Origin: an uncultured Collinsella sp.
Lineage (GTDB): Bacteria > Actinomycetota > Coriobacteriia > Coriobacteriales > Coriobacteriaceae
DNA length: 8,870 nt
Assembly: GCA_902464485.1 (NCBI GenBank)
Contig: CABQJJ010000072.1
Location: 1-8,870 of the forward strand
Direction of reading: 5' to 3'
The notes beneath the pieces are model-generated. The model searched no databases. It worked only from the letters and a program-made list of their open reading frames with translations, and was not told where the DNA came from. Within the stretch, counting starts at the first letter, position 1. Each line of letters begins with the position of its first letter. The translations under genes and the position numbers were made by a program. Shown here one piece after another: positions 1 to 6,315 of this stretch.

Positions 1-46
1 ACCCTAACCCGACCCCCGATCCCTCCACAGGTCAGTAGATAGAAAA

Positions 47-81
47 GCGCCCGAGCAGCTCAAATGCTCGGGCGCTTTTTT
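47..81 (+). terminator. Intrinsic terminator, plus direction, possibly bidirectional
   Basis: A perfect 11-base-pair stem (GCGCCCGAGCA at 47-57 with its complement at 65-75) encloses a 7-base loop and is followed by six T residues at 76-81. Four A residues at 43-46 precede it, so it could also stop transcription coming from the right. No plus-strand gene is recognised in the window. A plus-strand reading frame open from the left edge stops at 36-38, eight bases before the stem, so this is probably the end of a convergent gene lying mostly outside the window. Confidence 0.85.
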
Positions 82-137
82 GTTGGGACGTACATGGCAT
101 ATCGCGCGCAATCGAGATGCCACGACAGGACCGTCAC

Positions 138-165
138 AAAAAGAGCGTCGGCTCAAAACCGACGC
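138..165 (-). terminator. Intrinsic terminator of argR
   Basis: On the minus strand a 7-base-pair GC-rich stem (GCGTCGG / CCGACGC, plus-strand arms 145-151 and 159-165) with a 7-base loop is followed by TCTTTTT (144-138). It begins 46 bases after the argR stop codon and is the natural end of that transcript. Together with the plus-direction terminator at 47-81 it marks a convergent gene boundary. Nothing else is recognised in the first 211 bases. Confidence 0.85.
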
Positions 166-211
166 CCCTGTATTCCTACCGTCTTAGCTGGCGTTGTTTA
201 CGCGCGTAAAG

Positions 212-649
212 CTATTTACGCGCGGCACTGAGCTTGTTGATCAGCGCCTCGAGACGCTCGCCGTCCTCGGCGGTCTGGGCAATGACCAGAATGGTATCGT
301 TGCCGGCGAGCGAACCGAGAACATCGGGGAGCTCGGCAGCATCGACGGCGGCCGCGATACCCGAGGCGGTACCGGGCTGGGCCTTGATCATTACCAGATT
401 ATCGGTACGAAGCACACCGGTAACCAGCTCGGACACCATACGCTGCAGATGCAAATCCTCAGCCAACACATAAATGCCCTCGGGGAGCTTACGCAGCCCC
501 ATATCGGCGATGTCGCGCGAAACGGTCGCCTGTGTGCAATCGAAACCCATGGCACGAAGTTCGTCCACCAGCACGCGCTGCGTGCGCACATCCTTATTGC
601 GCACGATATCCCTGATGGCATCTTGGCGCCCATTGCGTTTTTTAGCCAT
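212..649 (-). CDS. argR: Arginine repressor ArgR
   Basis: Transcriptional regulator that senses arginine and in the known family represses arginine biosynthesis genes and often activates catabolic ones. The 145-residue protein has the family's two-part layout: an N-terminal winged helix-turn-helix (about residues 1-70, with the recognition segment TQATVSRDIADMGLRKL) and a C-terminal hexamerisation and arginine-binding domain (about 75-145) containing GTASGIAAAVDAAELPDVLGSLAGND, split here as GTASGIAAAVDAAE then LPDVLGSLAGND. Family proteins are about 150 residues. The frame is open up to a GTG at 688, but the ATG at 649 fits the family N-terminus and has a GGAGTGGGG sequence 5 bases upstream. 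The gene follows the glycosyltransferase-like gene by 131 AT-rich bases and ends at its own terminator. No arginine biosynthesis genes are in the window, so the targets cannot be seen. Confidence 0.95.
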   Translation of the reverse strand: MAKKRNGRQDAIRDIVRNKDVRTQRVLVDELRAMGFDCTQATVSRDIADMGLRKLPEGIYVLAEDLHLQRMVSELVTGVLRTDNLVMIKAQPGTASGIAAAVDAAELPDVLGSLAGNDTILVIAQTAEDGERLEALINKLSAARK

Positions 650-780
650 AGAAACCCCACTCCATAGATGACGGAGACAATCTTTCACTGATTGTATAGT
701 TTAGCGCTATTTGAAGGTTTTTGTGAATAAGAAAGTATTTCGAAACAATTCGATGCAAATTTATTTCGAAATTACACCTG
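650..780 (-). promoter_or_regulatory. AT-rich region upstream of argR, probable control region
   Basis: This 131-base gap is far richer in A and T than the neighbouring genes. It holds two copies of ATTTCGAAA, at 737-745 and 763-771, centred 26 bases apart. On the minus strand a TATACAAT sequence at about 691-698 could be a -10 element, but no acceptable -35 is seen at the right distance. I could not fit a good ArgR operator (paired TGAAT/ATTCA half-sites). The assignment as a control region rests on position and composition only. Confidence 0.35.
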
Positions 781-1821
781 CTAGAGCGTTTTTGCGCCCG
801 TTCGGTTAAAAAAAGCCCCCATGTGCATATACATAACGCAGCGTGCAGGTCTTGCGTTGGCAATGGCCCCAAACAAAAGGCCGAGGCCGCGCCGATCACC
901 TTTGAGGCCCGCAGCCATGCGACGGGTCCGCGGAGCCTCGAGCATGTCATGCAAACGGGCCCTGCGTTCAAACGATGATACCGCATGAGGGGTCAAATAC
1001 AAATTCTCGATGCAGGCGACCAGGTGAGCGTAGTAAAACCTGTGGCAGGCGCGCACGAGCCGATCGTCACCCGCCTCCACGGCAAACGACTCCAAAACGC
1101 CATCGAGCGCCTTCGCATCATCGGAAAGCCTGGCAAACATTGAAGGGTCGAAAACGGCCGCAGCAGGCTGCATGTCAGAGTGAAAGCGGGCACCGGAGCA
1201 GCCGCACACGCAACGTGCGCGCACGATGGCAGCAGCCGAAAAAGACGCGGAACGGAAGGGCACGCCTTGGTGCATGCAGGCATCGAACAGCCCGCGCTCG
1301 TACATCACGCCCGAGGTCTGGCAGACCAAACCATCTGCGATGAGCTCGGACAGCCCATCGACCACGGCCTCACGATTATCGACGGCAACGGAAACAGCAT
1401 TCAAGATGCGTGAGTGGCGCTCCCGATGCGCATCGTAGCGGTCCAGGGAGACCGAGGGAAAAACGACGTCCGCCGAAGCCTCGCAGGTTATTTTGAGCAT
1501 CTCCGCCAGGGCGTGGGGGGCAAACCACTCTTCCGCCCCCATCGCGACGATATACGACCCACGGGAGGCGGCAAAGCCTGCGAGCAGGCAGGCATCCTGC
1601 GCCGTTTCGTCAACATCAACTAAATCGATATGAATATCCCTGTCGGCGGCAACCTCAAGCGAATGACGAACACCCGGTGCGGCATTACGGCATGCAATGA
1701 CAATTTGAATGTCGTAGAGGTCTTGGTTTTGGATACTCTCGAGCGCACGCATCGAATAGCTGGGCGAACCCTCGACAATGAGGATTACCGATAGTCGCGG
1801 ATGCGAACCACGTCGAACCAA
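781..1821 (-). CDS. Divergent GT2-type glycosyltransferase-like protein
   Basis: A 346-residue protein of unknown substrate. Its N-terminus (LSVILIVEGSPSYSMRALES, residues 10-29, then IQNQDLYDIQIVIA) matches the first strand and helix of GT-A fold family 2 glycosyltransferases, and GSYIVAMGAEEWFAPHALAEM (split: GSYIVAMGAE at 88-97, EWFAPHALAEM at 98-108) aligns with the place where the metal-binding DxDD motif normally lies. In this protein that motif reads GAEE, so the usual first aspartate is missing. The C-terminal 150 residues are not recognised and no membrane segment is obvious. The only usable start near the N-terminal strand is a TTG at 1821, preceded by GAGAGGG eight bases upstream; an in-frame stop lies further upstream. 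It sits 160 bases after truA and 131 before argR. It may be an inactive or unusual sugar transferase, or a binding protein of that fold. Confidence 0.6.
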   Translation of the reverse strand: MVRRGSHPRLSVILIVEGSPSYSMRALESIQNQDLYDIQIVIACRNAAPGVRHSLEVAADRDIHIDLVDVDETAQDACLLAGFAASRGSYIVAMGAEEWFAPHALAEMLKITCEASADVVFPSVSLDRYDAHRERHSRILNAVSVAVDNREAVVDGLSELIADGLVCQTSGVMYERGLFDACMHQGVPFRSASFSAAAIVRARCVCGCSGARFHSDMQPAAAVFDPSMFARLSDDAKALDGVLESFAVEAGDDRLVRACHRFYYAHLVACIENLYLTPHAVSSFERRARLHDMLEAPRTRRMAAGLKGDRRGLGLLFGAIANARPARCVMYMHMGAFFNRTGAKTL

Positions 1822-1981
1822 GTTTTCCGCCCTCTCGACAGCAAGTGATCAACTGTGGTTCATGGTACACCCCGTCAATAAAAGCGGCAGGACGCTCAGG
1901 GGGCTGCACGTCAAGAACAGATGATGCACACGGCTCGCCCACACGATTCGCACCGTCACTCATTGTCGGCGCGAAGCAGGG

Positions 1982-2806
1982 CTATTCAAGCACCGTAAGC
2001 TCTGCGGGATCGTAGTCGACACCCATAAACGTCAGGCCGCACGCGGGCGCGGTGGGACCGGCGGCGGCGCGCTCGCACGCATCGATAACCTCGCGCATCC
2101 ACGAGGGCTCGCGGCGGTGCATGCCAATCTCGACCAGCGTGCCGACAATCGTTCGCACCATAGAATGCAAAAACGCATTGCCCTCAATGGTAAACGTCAG
2201 GATATCTTCGCCAAAGGCAACCTCATGCCCAAATTCGGCACGCATGACACAACGGTGCGTCGGCTTTCCCACGGCAGAGGCCACCTTGCAAAAACTCTTA
2301 AAGTCCTGCTCGCCCAAAAGCACAGGACAGGCCGCCGACATCGCATCGACATCTAAAGGATACCGATGCCACCACACCGCACCACGCGAGAGCACGGGTC
2401 GGGCATCGCGATCGGCAATACGATAGGTATAAGTGCGGGAGCGCGCATCAAAACGAGCGGAAAAGCCCTTACGGGCCCTGTAGACCTCATTTATGGCGAT
2501 ATCTTTGGGAAGTAGGGCATCCATAGCCCTGAGCCACCGACGGCGCGTTAAAGCCAACTCAGCATCCGTTACGGGCACGCTAATGTACTGCGCCACCGCA
2601 TGCACGCCGGCATCGGTGCGACCGGCGCATGTCAGGTCAATCGAACGGCGAAGCAGCGTCTCGATGGCGCGGCGCAGCTCGCCAGCAACCGTCAACTGCC
2701 CCGGCTGCTCGGCAAAGCCGCTATAGGACGAGCCATCATAGGCAACGCGAAATACTAACGTGGCATCGAGTTCCTCGATCGAATTAAAACCGGCCTGAGC
2801 GGTCAT
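1982..2806 (-). CDS. truA: tRNA pseudouridine(38-40) synthase TruA
   Basis: Converts uridines 38, 39 and 40 in the anticodon arm of many tRNAs to pseudouridine. The 274-residue protein begins with the family pattern LVFRVAYDGSSYSGFAEQPG and carries CAGRTDAGVHA, in which Asp65 is the catalytic aspartate. Later conserved segments include FSARFDARSRTYTYRI and the C-terminal FLHSMVRTIVGTLVEIG. The ORF can be extended six codons to a TTG at 2824, but the ATG at 2806 has AGGGGAG ending three bases upstream and is preferred. The gene lies immediately after the alpha operon, as in many Gram-positive bacteria, but is separated from rplQ by a strong terminator only 38 bases upstream of its start. Its expression therefore needs readthrough or a promoter overlapping the terminator or rplQ. 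The identification is secure; the start is likely. Confidence 0.95.
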   Translation of the reverse strand: MTAQAGFNSIEELDATLVFRVAYDGSSYSGFAEQPGQLTVAGELRRAIETLLRRSIDLTCAGRTDAGVHAVAQYISVPVTDAELALTRRRWLRAMDALLPKDIAINEVYRARKGFSARFDARSRTYTYRIADRDARPVLSRGAVWWHRYPLDVDAMSAACPVLLGEQDFKSFCKVASAVGKPTHRCVMRAEFGHEVAFGEDILTFTIEGNAFLHSMVRTIVGTLVEIGMHRREPSWMREVIDACERAAAGPTAPACGLTFMGVDYDPAELTVLE

Positions 2807-2844
2807 AAACTCCCCTAGCGACAAATAGATAGAAGTAAAACGAT

Positions 2845-2875
2845 AAAAAAAGAGGGGTACGCGAACGTACCCCTC
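2845..2875 (-). terminator. Strong intrinsic terminator after rplQ
   Basis: On the minus strand a perfect 10-base-pair stem GAGGGGTACG / CGTACCCCTC (plus arms 2852-2861 and 2866-2875) closes a TTCG tetraloop and is followed by seven T residues (2851-2845). It starts 26 bases after the rplQ stop codon and marks the end of the ribosomal protein cluster, or a partial stop before truA. Confidence 0.93.
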
Positions 2876-2901
2876 GAATATAGCCTATGCAGACAGATTG
2901 T

Positions 2902-3369
2902 CTACTCGGCGGTCTCCTCGGCGGGAGCCTCCTCGACAGCCTCGACCTTCTTGGGAGCAGCGGCCTTCTTGGGGGCCGGAGCAGCCTTCTTGGCCTTGGG
3001 CGTGCAAGGCTCGGTGACGAGCTCCATGATAACGATAGGAGCGTTGTCGCCCTTGCGGTTACCGAGCTTCATGATGCGGGTGTAACCGCCGTTGCGATCC
3101 TGCCACATGCCCTGGGCAGCCTTGTCGAAGATCTCGGCAACGAGCTGCTTATCGCCGAGCTTGGCGATGGCCAGACGACGAGAGTGCAGGTCGCCCTTCT
3201 TGGCCCAGGTGATGATCGGATCGACGACCGAACGGAGCGCCTTGGCGCGGGTCTCGGTGGTCTTGATGCGGTCGTTCTCGAAGAGGGCCTTGGCAAGGCT
3301 CTTCTTCATGGCCTTGGTGTGGCTCGCATCGGTGCCGAGCTTCAGGCCCTTCTTAACGTTGTGACGCAT
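2902..3369 (-). CDS. rplQ: 50S ribosomal protein L17, with C-terminal extension
   Basis: Structural protein of the large ribosomal subunit, located near the exit of the peptide tunnel. Residues 1-120 form the conserved L17 core, starting MRHNVKKGLKLGTDASHTKA and ending GDNAPIVIMELV. Residues 121-155 form an extra tail: first Lys/Ala/Pro-rich (PKAKKAAPAPKKAAAPKK), then acidic (VEAVEEAPAEETAE). Comparable low-complexity tails occur in actinobacterial L17. The ATG at 3369 has GAGGAG ten bases upstream. It is the last gene of the alpha cluster, 29 bases after rpoA, and is followed by a strong terminator. Family identity is certain; the role of the tail is unknown. Confidence 0.97.
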   Translation of the reverse strand: MRHNVKKGLKLGTDASHTKAMKKSLAKALFENDRIKTTETRAKALRSVVDPIITWAKKGDLHSRRLAIAKLGDKQLVAEIFDKAAQGMWQDRNGGYTRIMKLGNRKGDNAPIVIMELVTEPCTPKAKKAAPAPKKAAAPKKVEAVEEAPAEETAE

Positions 3370-3398
3370 GGTCTAGTTTCTCCTCAATATGCGAAGCA

Positions 3399-4340
3399 TT
3401 AAGCCTTCAGGCTCAGGCCCATGGACTCAAGCTTGTCCTTCACTTCCTCGATCGACTTAACGCCGAAGTTACGGATGTTAAGCAGATCGTTCTCCGAAAA
3501 CTCAACGAGCTGACGGACCGAGTGAATGCTGGCACGCTTAAGGCAGTTATAGGAACGGACGGAAAGGTCCAGATCCTCAATCTGCTTGTCCAGCTCGGCG
3601 TTGTCGTTGGTGACCTCGGGAGCGAAGATCGAAGCCTCCTCCTCGACCTCGGGGGTCTCGGCAAGGTTCATGAAGGCGGCCATATGCTGGTTGATGATAT
3701 TGGCAGCCTGGACCACGGCGTCGCGCGGGGCGATGGAGCCGTTGGTCTCGATCTCAAGGACAAGGCGGTCGTAGTCGGTGTGCTGACCGACACGGCAAGC
3801 CTCAACGAGCTTGGCGCAACGGCTCACCGGCGAGTACAGAGAGTCGACGTTGATCACACCGATGGGATCGTTGTCGCGCTTGTTAGCCTCGCCAGAGACA
3901 TAGCCGCGGCCATAGCCGATGCGCATGCTCATGGTGAGATGGCCACCCTCGGTGAGCGTTGCGATGTGCTGCTCGGGGTTGACCAGCTCAAACTCGGACG
4001 GAATAAAGAAGTCCGCACCGGTGACCTCGCAGGGGCCGTCAACCGAGATGGTGGCGGTCGCCTCGTCGGTCGTGCCGAGAGCCCTGAAGACAAGACCCTT
4101 GACATTCAGGACGATGTCGGTGACATCCTCGACCATGTTAGGGATGGTCATGAACTCGTGCTGCGCACCATCGATCTGAATGGCCTCGACGGCGGCACCC
4201 TCGAGCGAGGACAGAAGAACGCGACGAAGCGAGTTGCCCAGCGTATCGCCGTAGCCACGCTCGAGCGGCTCGACGGAGACACGAGCAGACGTCTCGTTGA
4301 TCTCTTCGACCTGAACCTGAGGCCTAATGAATTCTGACAT
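3399..4340 (-). CDS. rpoA: DNA-directed RNA polymerase subunit alpha
   Basis: The alpha subunit dimerises to start assembly of RNA polymerase and its C-terminal domain contacts promoter UP elements and activators. The 313-residue protein has the N-terminal assembly domain (about 1-228, including LERGYGDTLGNSLRRVLLSS and the GVINVDSLYSPV segment), an acidic linker (about 228-250) and the alpha-CTD (about 251-313). In the CTD, LDLSVRSYNCLKRA contains Arg262, matching E. coli Arg265 that binds DNA, and NIRNFGVKSIEEVKDKL is the second conserved motif. The ATG at 4340 has GGAGG six bases upstream. It lies 32 bases after rpsD and 29 before rplQ, within the conserved alpha operon. Nothing is unusual in length or motifs. 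Confidence 0.98.
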   Translation of the reverse strand: MSEFIRPQVQVEEINETSARVSVEPLERGYGDTLGNSLRRVLLSSLEGAAVEAIQIDGAQHEFMTIPNMVEDVTDIVLNVKGLVFRALGTTDEATATISVDGPCEVTGADFFIPSEFELVNPEQHIATLTEGGHLTMSMRIGYGRGYVSGEANKRDNDPIGVINVDSLYSPVSRCAKLVEACRVGQHTDYDRLVLEIETNGSIAPRDAVVQAANIINQHMAAFMNLAETPEVEEEASIFAPEVTNDNAELDKQIEDLDLSVRSYNCLKRASIHSVRQLVEFSENDLLNIRNFGVKSIEEVKDKLESMGLSLKA

Positions 4341-4372
4341 GTATTACCTCCAGCCTCAGCAGCCCGGATGGA

Positions 4373-4969
4373 CTACTTAGAGTAGAGCTCGACGATGAGC
4401 TGCTCGTTGATATCACCGCTGATCTGCTCACGCGTCGGCAGAGCGAGCACGTTACCAGACAGCTTCTCGATATCGACCTCGAGCCAGCCAGGGACCTCAA
4501 AGCGCTCGGAGGAAATCAGGGCCTCCTTGATGGGGAGGAGGTCACGGAACTTCTCGCCGACAGCGACGACGTCGCCGGCCTTGACGCGGTAGGACGGGAT
4601 GTCCACGCGCTTGCCGTTCACGGTGAAGTGACCGTGACGAACGGACTGACGAGCCTCTTTGCGGGTGCGGGCGAAGCCAAGACGGAAGACGACGTTGTCG
4701 AGGCGAGACTCAAGGATAATCATGAGGTTCTCACCGGTGACGCCGTTCATCTTGCGGGCCTTGTTGAAGTAGCCGTGGAACTGCTTCTCCAGAACGCCAT
4801 AGATAAACTTGACCTTCTGCTTCTCACGCAGCTGCATGCCGTACTCAGATTCCTTGCGACGGCGCTTGGGCTGACGGATAGATTCCTTCTTGCTGCTGTA
4901 ACCGAGCTCAGCGGGATCGATCCCGAGCTGACGGCAGCGCTTAAGAACAGGAGTCCTGTCGATTGCCAT
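4373..4969 (-). CDS. rpsD: 30S ribosomal protein S4
   Basis: Primary 16S rRNA binding protein of the small subunit that starts assembly of the body domain and affects decoding fidelity. At 198 residues it is close to family length. The N-terminal region (MAIDRTPVLKRCRQLGID) has only one cysteine (Cys12) and so is the zinc-free form. The S4 RNA-binding domain covers roughly residues 88-150, with SRLDNVVFRLGFARTRKEAR and HGHFTVNGKRVDIPSYRVKAGD as recognisable motifs. The ATG at 4969 has AAAGGA about ten bases upstream. It lies between rpsK and rpoA. In E. coli S4 is the repressor of the alpha operon; whether that applies here is not shown, though a structured leader lies upstream of rpmJ. Confidence 0.97.
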   Translation of the reverse strand: MAIDRTPVLKRCRQLGIDPAELGYSSKKESIRQPKRRRKESEYGMQLREKQKVKFIYGVLEKQFHGYFNKARKMNGVTGENLMIILESRLDNVVFRLGFARTRKEARQSVRHGHFTVNGKRVDIPSYRVKAGDVVAVGEKFRDLLPIKEALISSERFEVPGWLEVDIEKLSGNVLALPTREQISGDINEQLIVELYSK

Positions 4970-4988
4970 ATTGATACGATCCTTTCAG

Positions 4989-5393
4989 TTACACGCGGCG
5001 ACGCTTCTTGGGGCGGCAGCCGTTGTGCGGGATGGGGGTCTTGTCCTGGATGCTCGAGACCTCGAGGCCAGCAGCCTGGAGGGAGCGAATGGCGGTCTCA
5101 CGACCGGAGCCGGGGCCCTTGACGAAGACGGAAACCTTCTTCATACCGTGCTCCATGGCCTGCTTGGCAGCAGCCTCGGCAGCCATCTGGGCAGCGAACG
5201 GCGTGGACTTACGGGAGCCCTTGAAGCCCACCTGGCCAGCCGACTTCCAGGAAATGACGTTGCCCTGGGGATCGGTGATCGAAACGATCGTGTTGTTGAA
5301 CGTAGAACGAATGTGAGCCTGGCCCACGGAAATGTTCTTACGGTCCGCGCGCTTCAGACGGGCAGCGCGAACGTTCTTCTTAGCAGTAGCCAT
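4989..5393 (-). CDS. rpsK: 30S ribosomal protein S11
   Basis: Small-subunit platform protein near the exit site and the mRNA Shine-Dalgarno helix. The 134-residue sequence has the conserved HIRSTFNNTIVSITDPQGN near residues 27-45, the GFKGSRKSTPFAAQMAA segment, the VKGPGSGRETAIRSLQAAG motif and the arginine-rich end PIPHNGCRPKKRRRV. The N-terminal stretch MATAKKNVRAARLKRADRKN is basic and of the usual actinobacterial and firmicute kind. The ATG at 5393 is preceded by AAGGAG about ten bases upstream, which lies within 14 bases of the rpsM stop codon. The order rpsM-rpsK-rpsD-rpoA is the standard alpha operon order. Confidence 0.98.
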   Translation of the reverse strand: MATAKKNVRAARLKRADRKNISVGQAHIRSTFNNTIVSITDPQGNVISWKSAGQVGFKGSRKSTPFAAQMAAEAAAKQAMEHGMKKVSVFVKGPGSGRETAIRSLQAAGLEVSSIQDKTPIPHNGCRPKKRRRV

Positions 5394-5407
5394 CTATCTA
5401 GCGCTCC

Positions 5408-5782
5408 TTATTTCTTCTTCTTAGCACCGATCTGACGCTTCGGGCCCTTGCGGGTGCGAGCGTTAGTGTGGGTGCGCTGGCCGCGGACCGGAAGGCCCTT
5501 GCGGTGACGAAGGCCGCGGTTGCAGCCGATGTCCATAAGGCGCTTGACGTTCTGGTTGCGCTCACGGCGGAGGTCGCCCTCAACCATGATCTGGTTCTTA
5601 TCGATATACTCGCGGATGGCGTTAACCTCATCCTCGGTGAGGTCCTTAACGCGCGTATCCACGTTAACGTTGCACTCGACGCAAATCTTCGTCGCAGTGG
5701 TGCGGCCGATGCCGTAAATGTAGGTCAGACCGATCTCAACGCGCTTCTCACGCGGGAGGTCGACACCATTAATACGGGCCAA
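5408..5782 (-). CDS. rpsM: 30S ribosomal protein S13, TTG start
   Basis: Head protein of the small subunit that contacts the large subunit and P-site tRNA. The 124-residue sequence begins (M)ARINGVDLPREKRVEIGLTY and contains IYGIGRTTATKIC (the helix-two-turn-helix region), then the C-terminal RNA-binding tail GLRHRKGLPVRGQRTHTNAR ending in four lysines. Alignment to the invariant family N-terminus (MARIAGVDLPR) places the start codon exactly at 5782, where the DNA reads TTG, not ATG. No in-frame ATG or GTG lies between there and the end of rpmJ. AGGAG sits six bases upstream, a near-ideal spacing that may offset the weak start codon. It follows rpmJ by 14 bases. Confidence 0.97.
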   Translation of the reverse strand: MARINGVDLPREKRVEIGLTYIYGIGRTTATKICVECNVNVDTRVKDLTEDEVNAIREYIDKNQIMVEGDLRRERNQNVKRLMDIGCNRGLRHRKGLPVRGQRTHTNARTRKGPKRQIGAKKKK

Positions 5783-5788
5783 CGTAGT

Positions 5789-5793
5789 CTCCT
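5789..5793 (-). promoter_or_regulatory. Ribosome binding site of rpsM deciding the TTG start
   Basis: On the minus strand AGGAG within GAGAGGAGAC ends six bases before the TTG at 5782. It lies in the 14-base gap after the rpmJ stop codon and supports the unusual start. Confidence 0.8.
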
Positions 5794-5796
5794 CTC

Positions 5797-5910
5797 TTAA
5801 CCCTGACGCTGCTTATGACGGGGGTTCTCGCAAATGACGAGAACCTTGCCATGGCGCCTAATGATTTTGCACTTATCGCACATCTTCTTGACCGAAGGAC
5901 GTACCTTCAT
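5797..5910 (-). CDS. rpmJ: 50S ribosomal protein L36
   Basis: Smallest protein of the large subunit, which stabilises a 23S rRNA junction. The minus-strand frame from the ATG at 5910 encodes 37 residues, MKVRPSVKKMCDKCKIIRRH followed by GKVLVICENPRHKQRQG, ending at TAA. This matches the family exactly in length and in the zinc ligands Cys11, Cys14, Cys27 and His32, so it is the zinc-binding form. GAAAGGAAG lies four bases before the ATG. The gene sits between infA and rpsM as in other Gram-positive bacteria, and is separated from infA by an unusually long 147-base structured gap. Confidence 0.97.
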   Translation of the reverse strand: MKVRPSVKKMCDKCKIIRRHGKVLVICENPRHKQRQG

Positions 5911-5959
5911 CGTTCTTCCTTTCGGTAGCGCTCAAACTACTTCCCTACTATCTACTCGC

Positions 5960-6047
5960 CCAGCCGCAGGCGTTTAAAACTATGGCTGGTCTTCACACGC
6001 AATCCGACCGTAGGTTGAGCTAAGCCTGCAGTCGGAAAAGAGCGTGT
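5960..6047 (-). promoter_or_regulatory. Structured leader between infA and rpmJ
   Basis: In the 147-base gap the minus-strand RNA can form two stem-loops. The first (6047-5995) has outer arms ACACGC/GCGTGT (6042-6047 with 5995-6000) and an inner 12-base arm pair (6025-6036 with 6003-6014) holding one mismatch and one G-T wobble around a 10-base loop. The second pairs 5984-5989 with 5960-5965 (CCAGCC/GGCTGG). No T-run follows, so these are not standard terminators. They could form a ribosomal protein binding site controlling the distal genes, as S4 does in the E. coli alpha leader, or simply space the genes. The function is inferred from position only, and no convincing promoter was found here. 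Confidence 0.45.
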
Positions 6048-6057
6048 ATGCGCGCCG

Positions 6058-6276
6058 CTATTTATAGCGATAGGTGATGCGGCCGCGGGTCAGGTCGTAC
6101 GGGGAAAGCTCCACGACAACCCGGTCACCGGGGAGAATGCGGATGTAATTCATTCGGATCTTGCCAGAAATGTTGCAGAGAACCGAATGACCGTTCTCGA
6201 GCTCAACCTTGAACATGGCATTGGGCAGCGGTTCCTTTACCGTACCCTCGAGCTCAATTGCGTCTTCCTTCTTCAC
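6058..6276 (-). CDS. infA: Translation initiation factor IF-1, GTG start
   Basis: Binds the A site of the small subunit during initiation and works with IF-2 and IF-3. The 72-residue product (M)KKEDAIELEGTVKEPLPNAM continuing FKVELENGHSVLCNISGKIR, MNYIRILPGDRVVVELSPYD and LTRGRITYRYK is a complete S1-like OB-fold and equals the usual family length. A TTG two codons upstream (6282) is also possible, giving 74 residues. The GTG at 6276 fits family length and leaves better spacing from the weak AGAAAGATGAT ribosome binding sequence, which lies about ten bases away. The gene lies 232 bases after map, an unusually wide gap filled by a palindromic element and a probable promoter, and 147 bases before rpmJ. 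Confidence 0.95.
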   Translation of the reverse strand: MKKEDAIELEGTVKEPLPNAMFKVELENGHSVLCNISGKIRMNYIRILPGDRVVVELSPYDLTRGRITYRYK

Positions 6277-6315
6277 AAGCAATCATCTTTCTCTAGAAAA
6301 CGACAGCGATTGAGT

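Noticed and set aside
194..667. Long plus-strand frame of 157 codons opposite argR
   Set aside because: Antisense shadow of the clear argR gene, with no family similarity and a GC-rich codon pattern that explains the lack of stops.
212..688. Upstream GTG at 688 as the argR start
   Set aside because: It would add 13 residues not typical of the family and lacks a good ribosome binding site; the ATG at 649 has both.
721..745. TGAATAAGAAAGTATTTC as an ARG box in front of argR
   Set aside because: The second half-site is not ATTCA and the spacing is eight bases rather than about four, so the match to the known operator is poor.
3522..4337. 271-codon plus-strand frame opposite rpoA
   Set aside because: Mirror of the highly biased rpoA codons; no ribosome binding site or recognisable motif.
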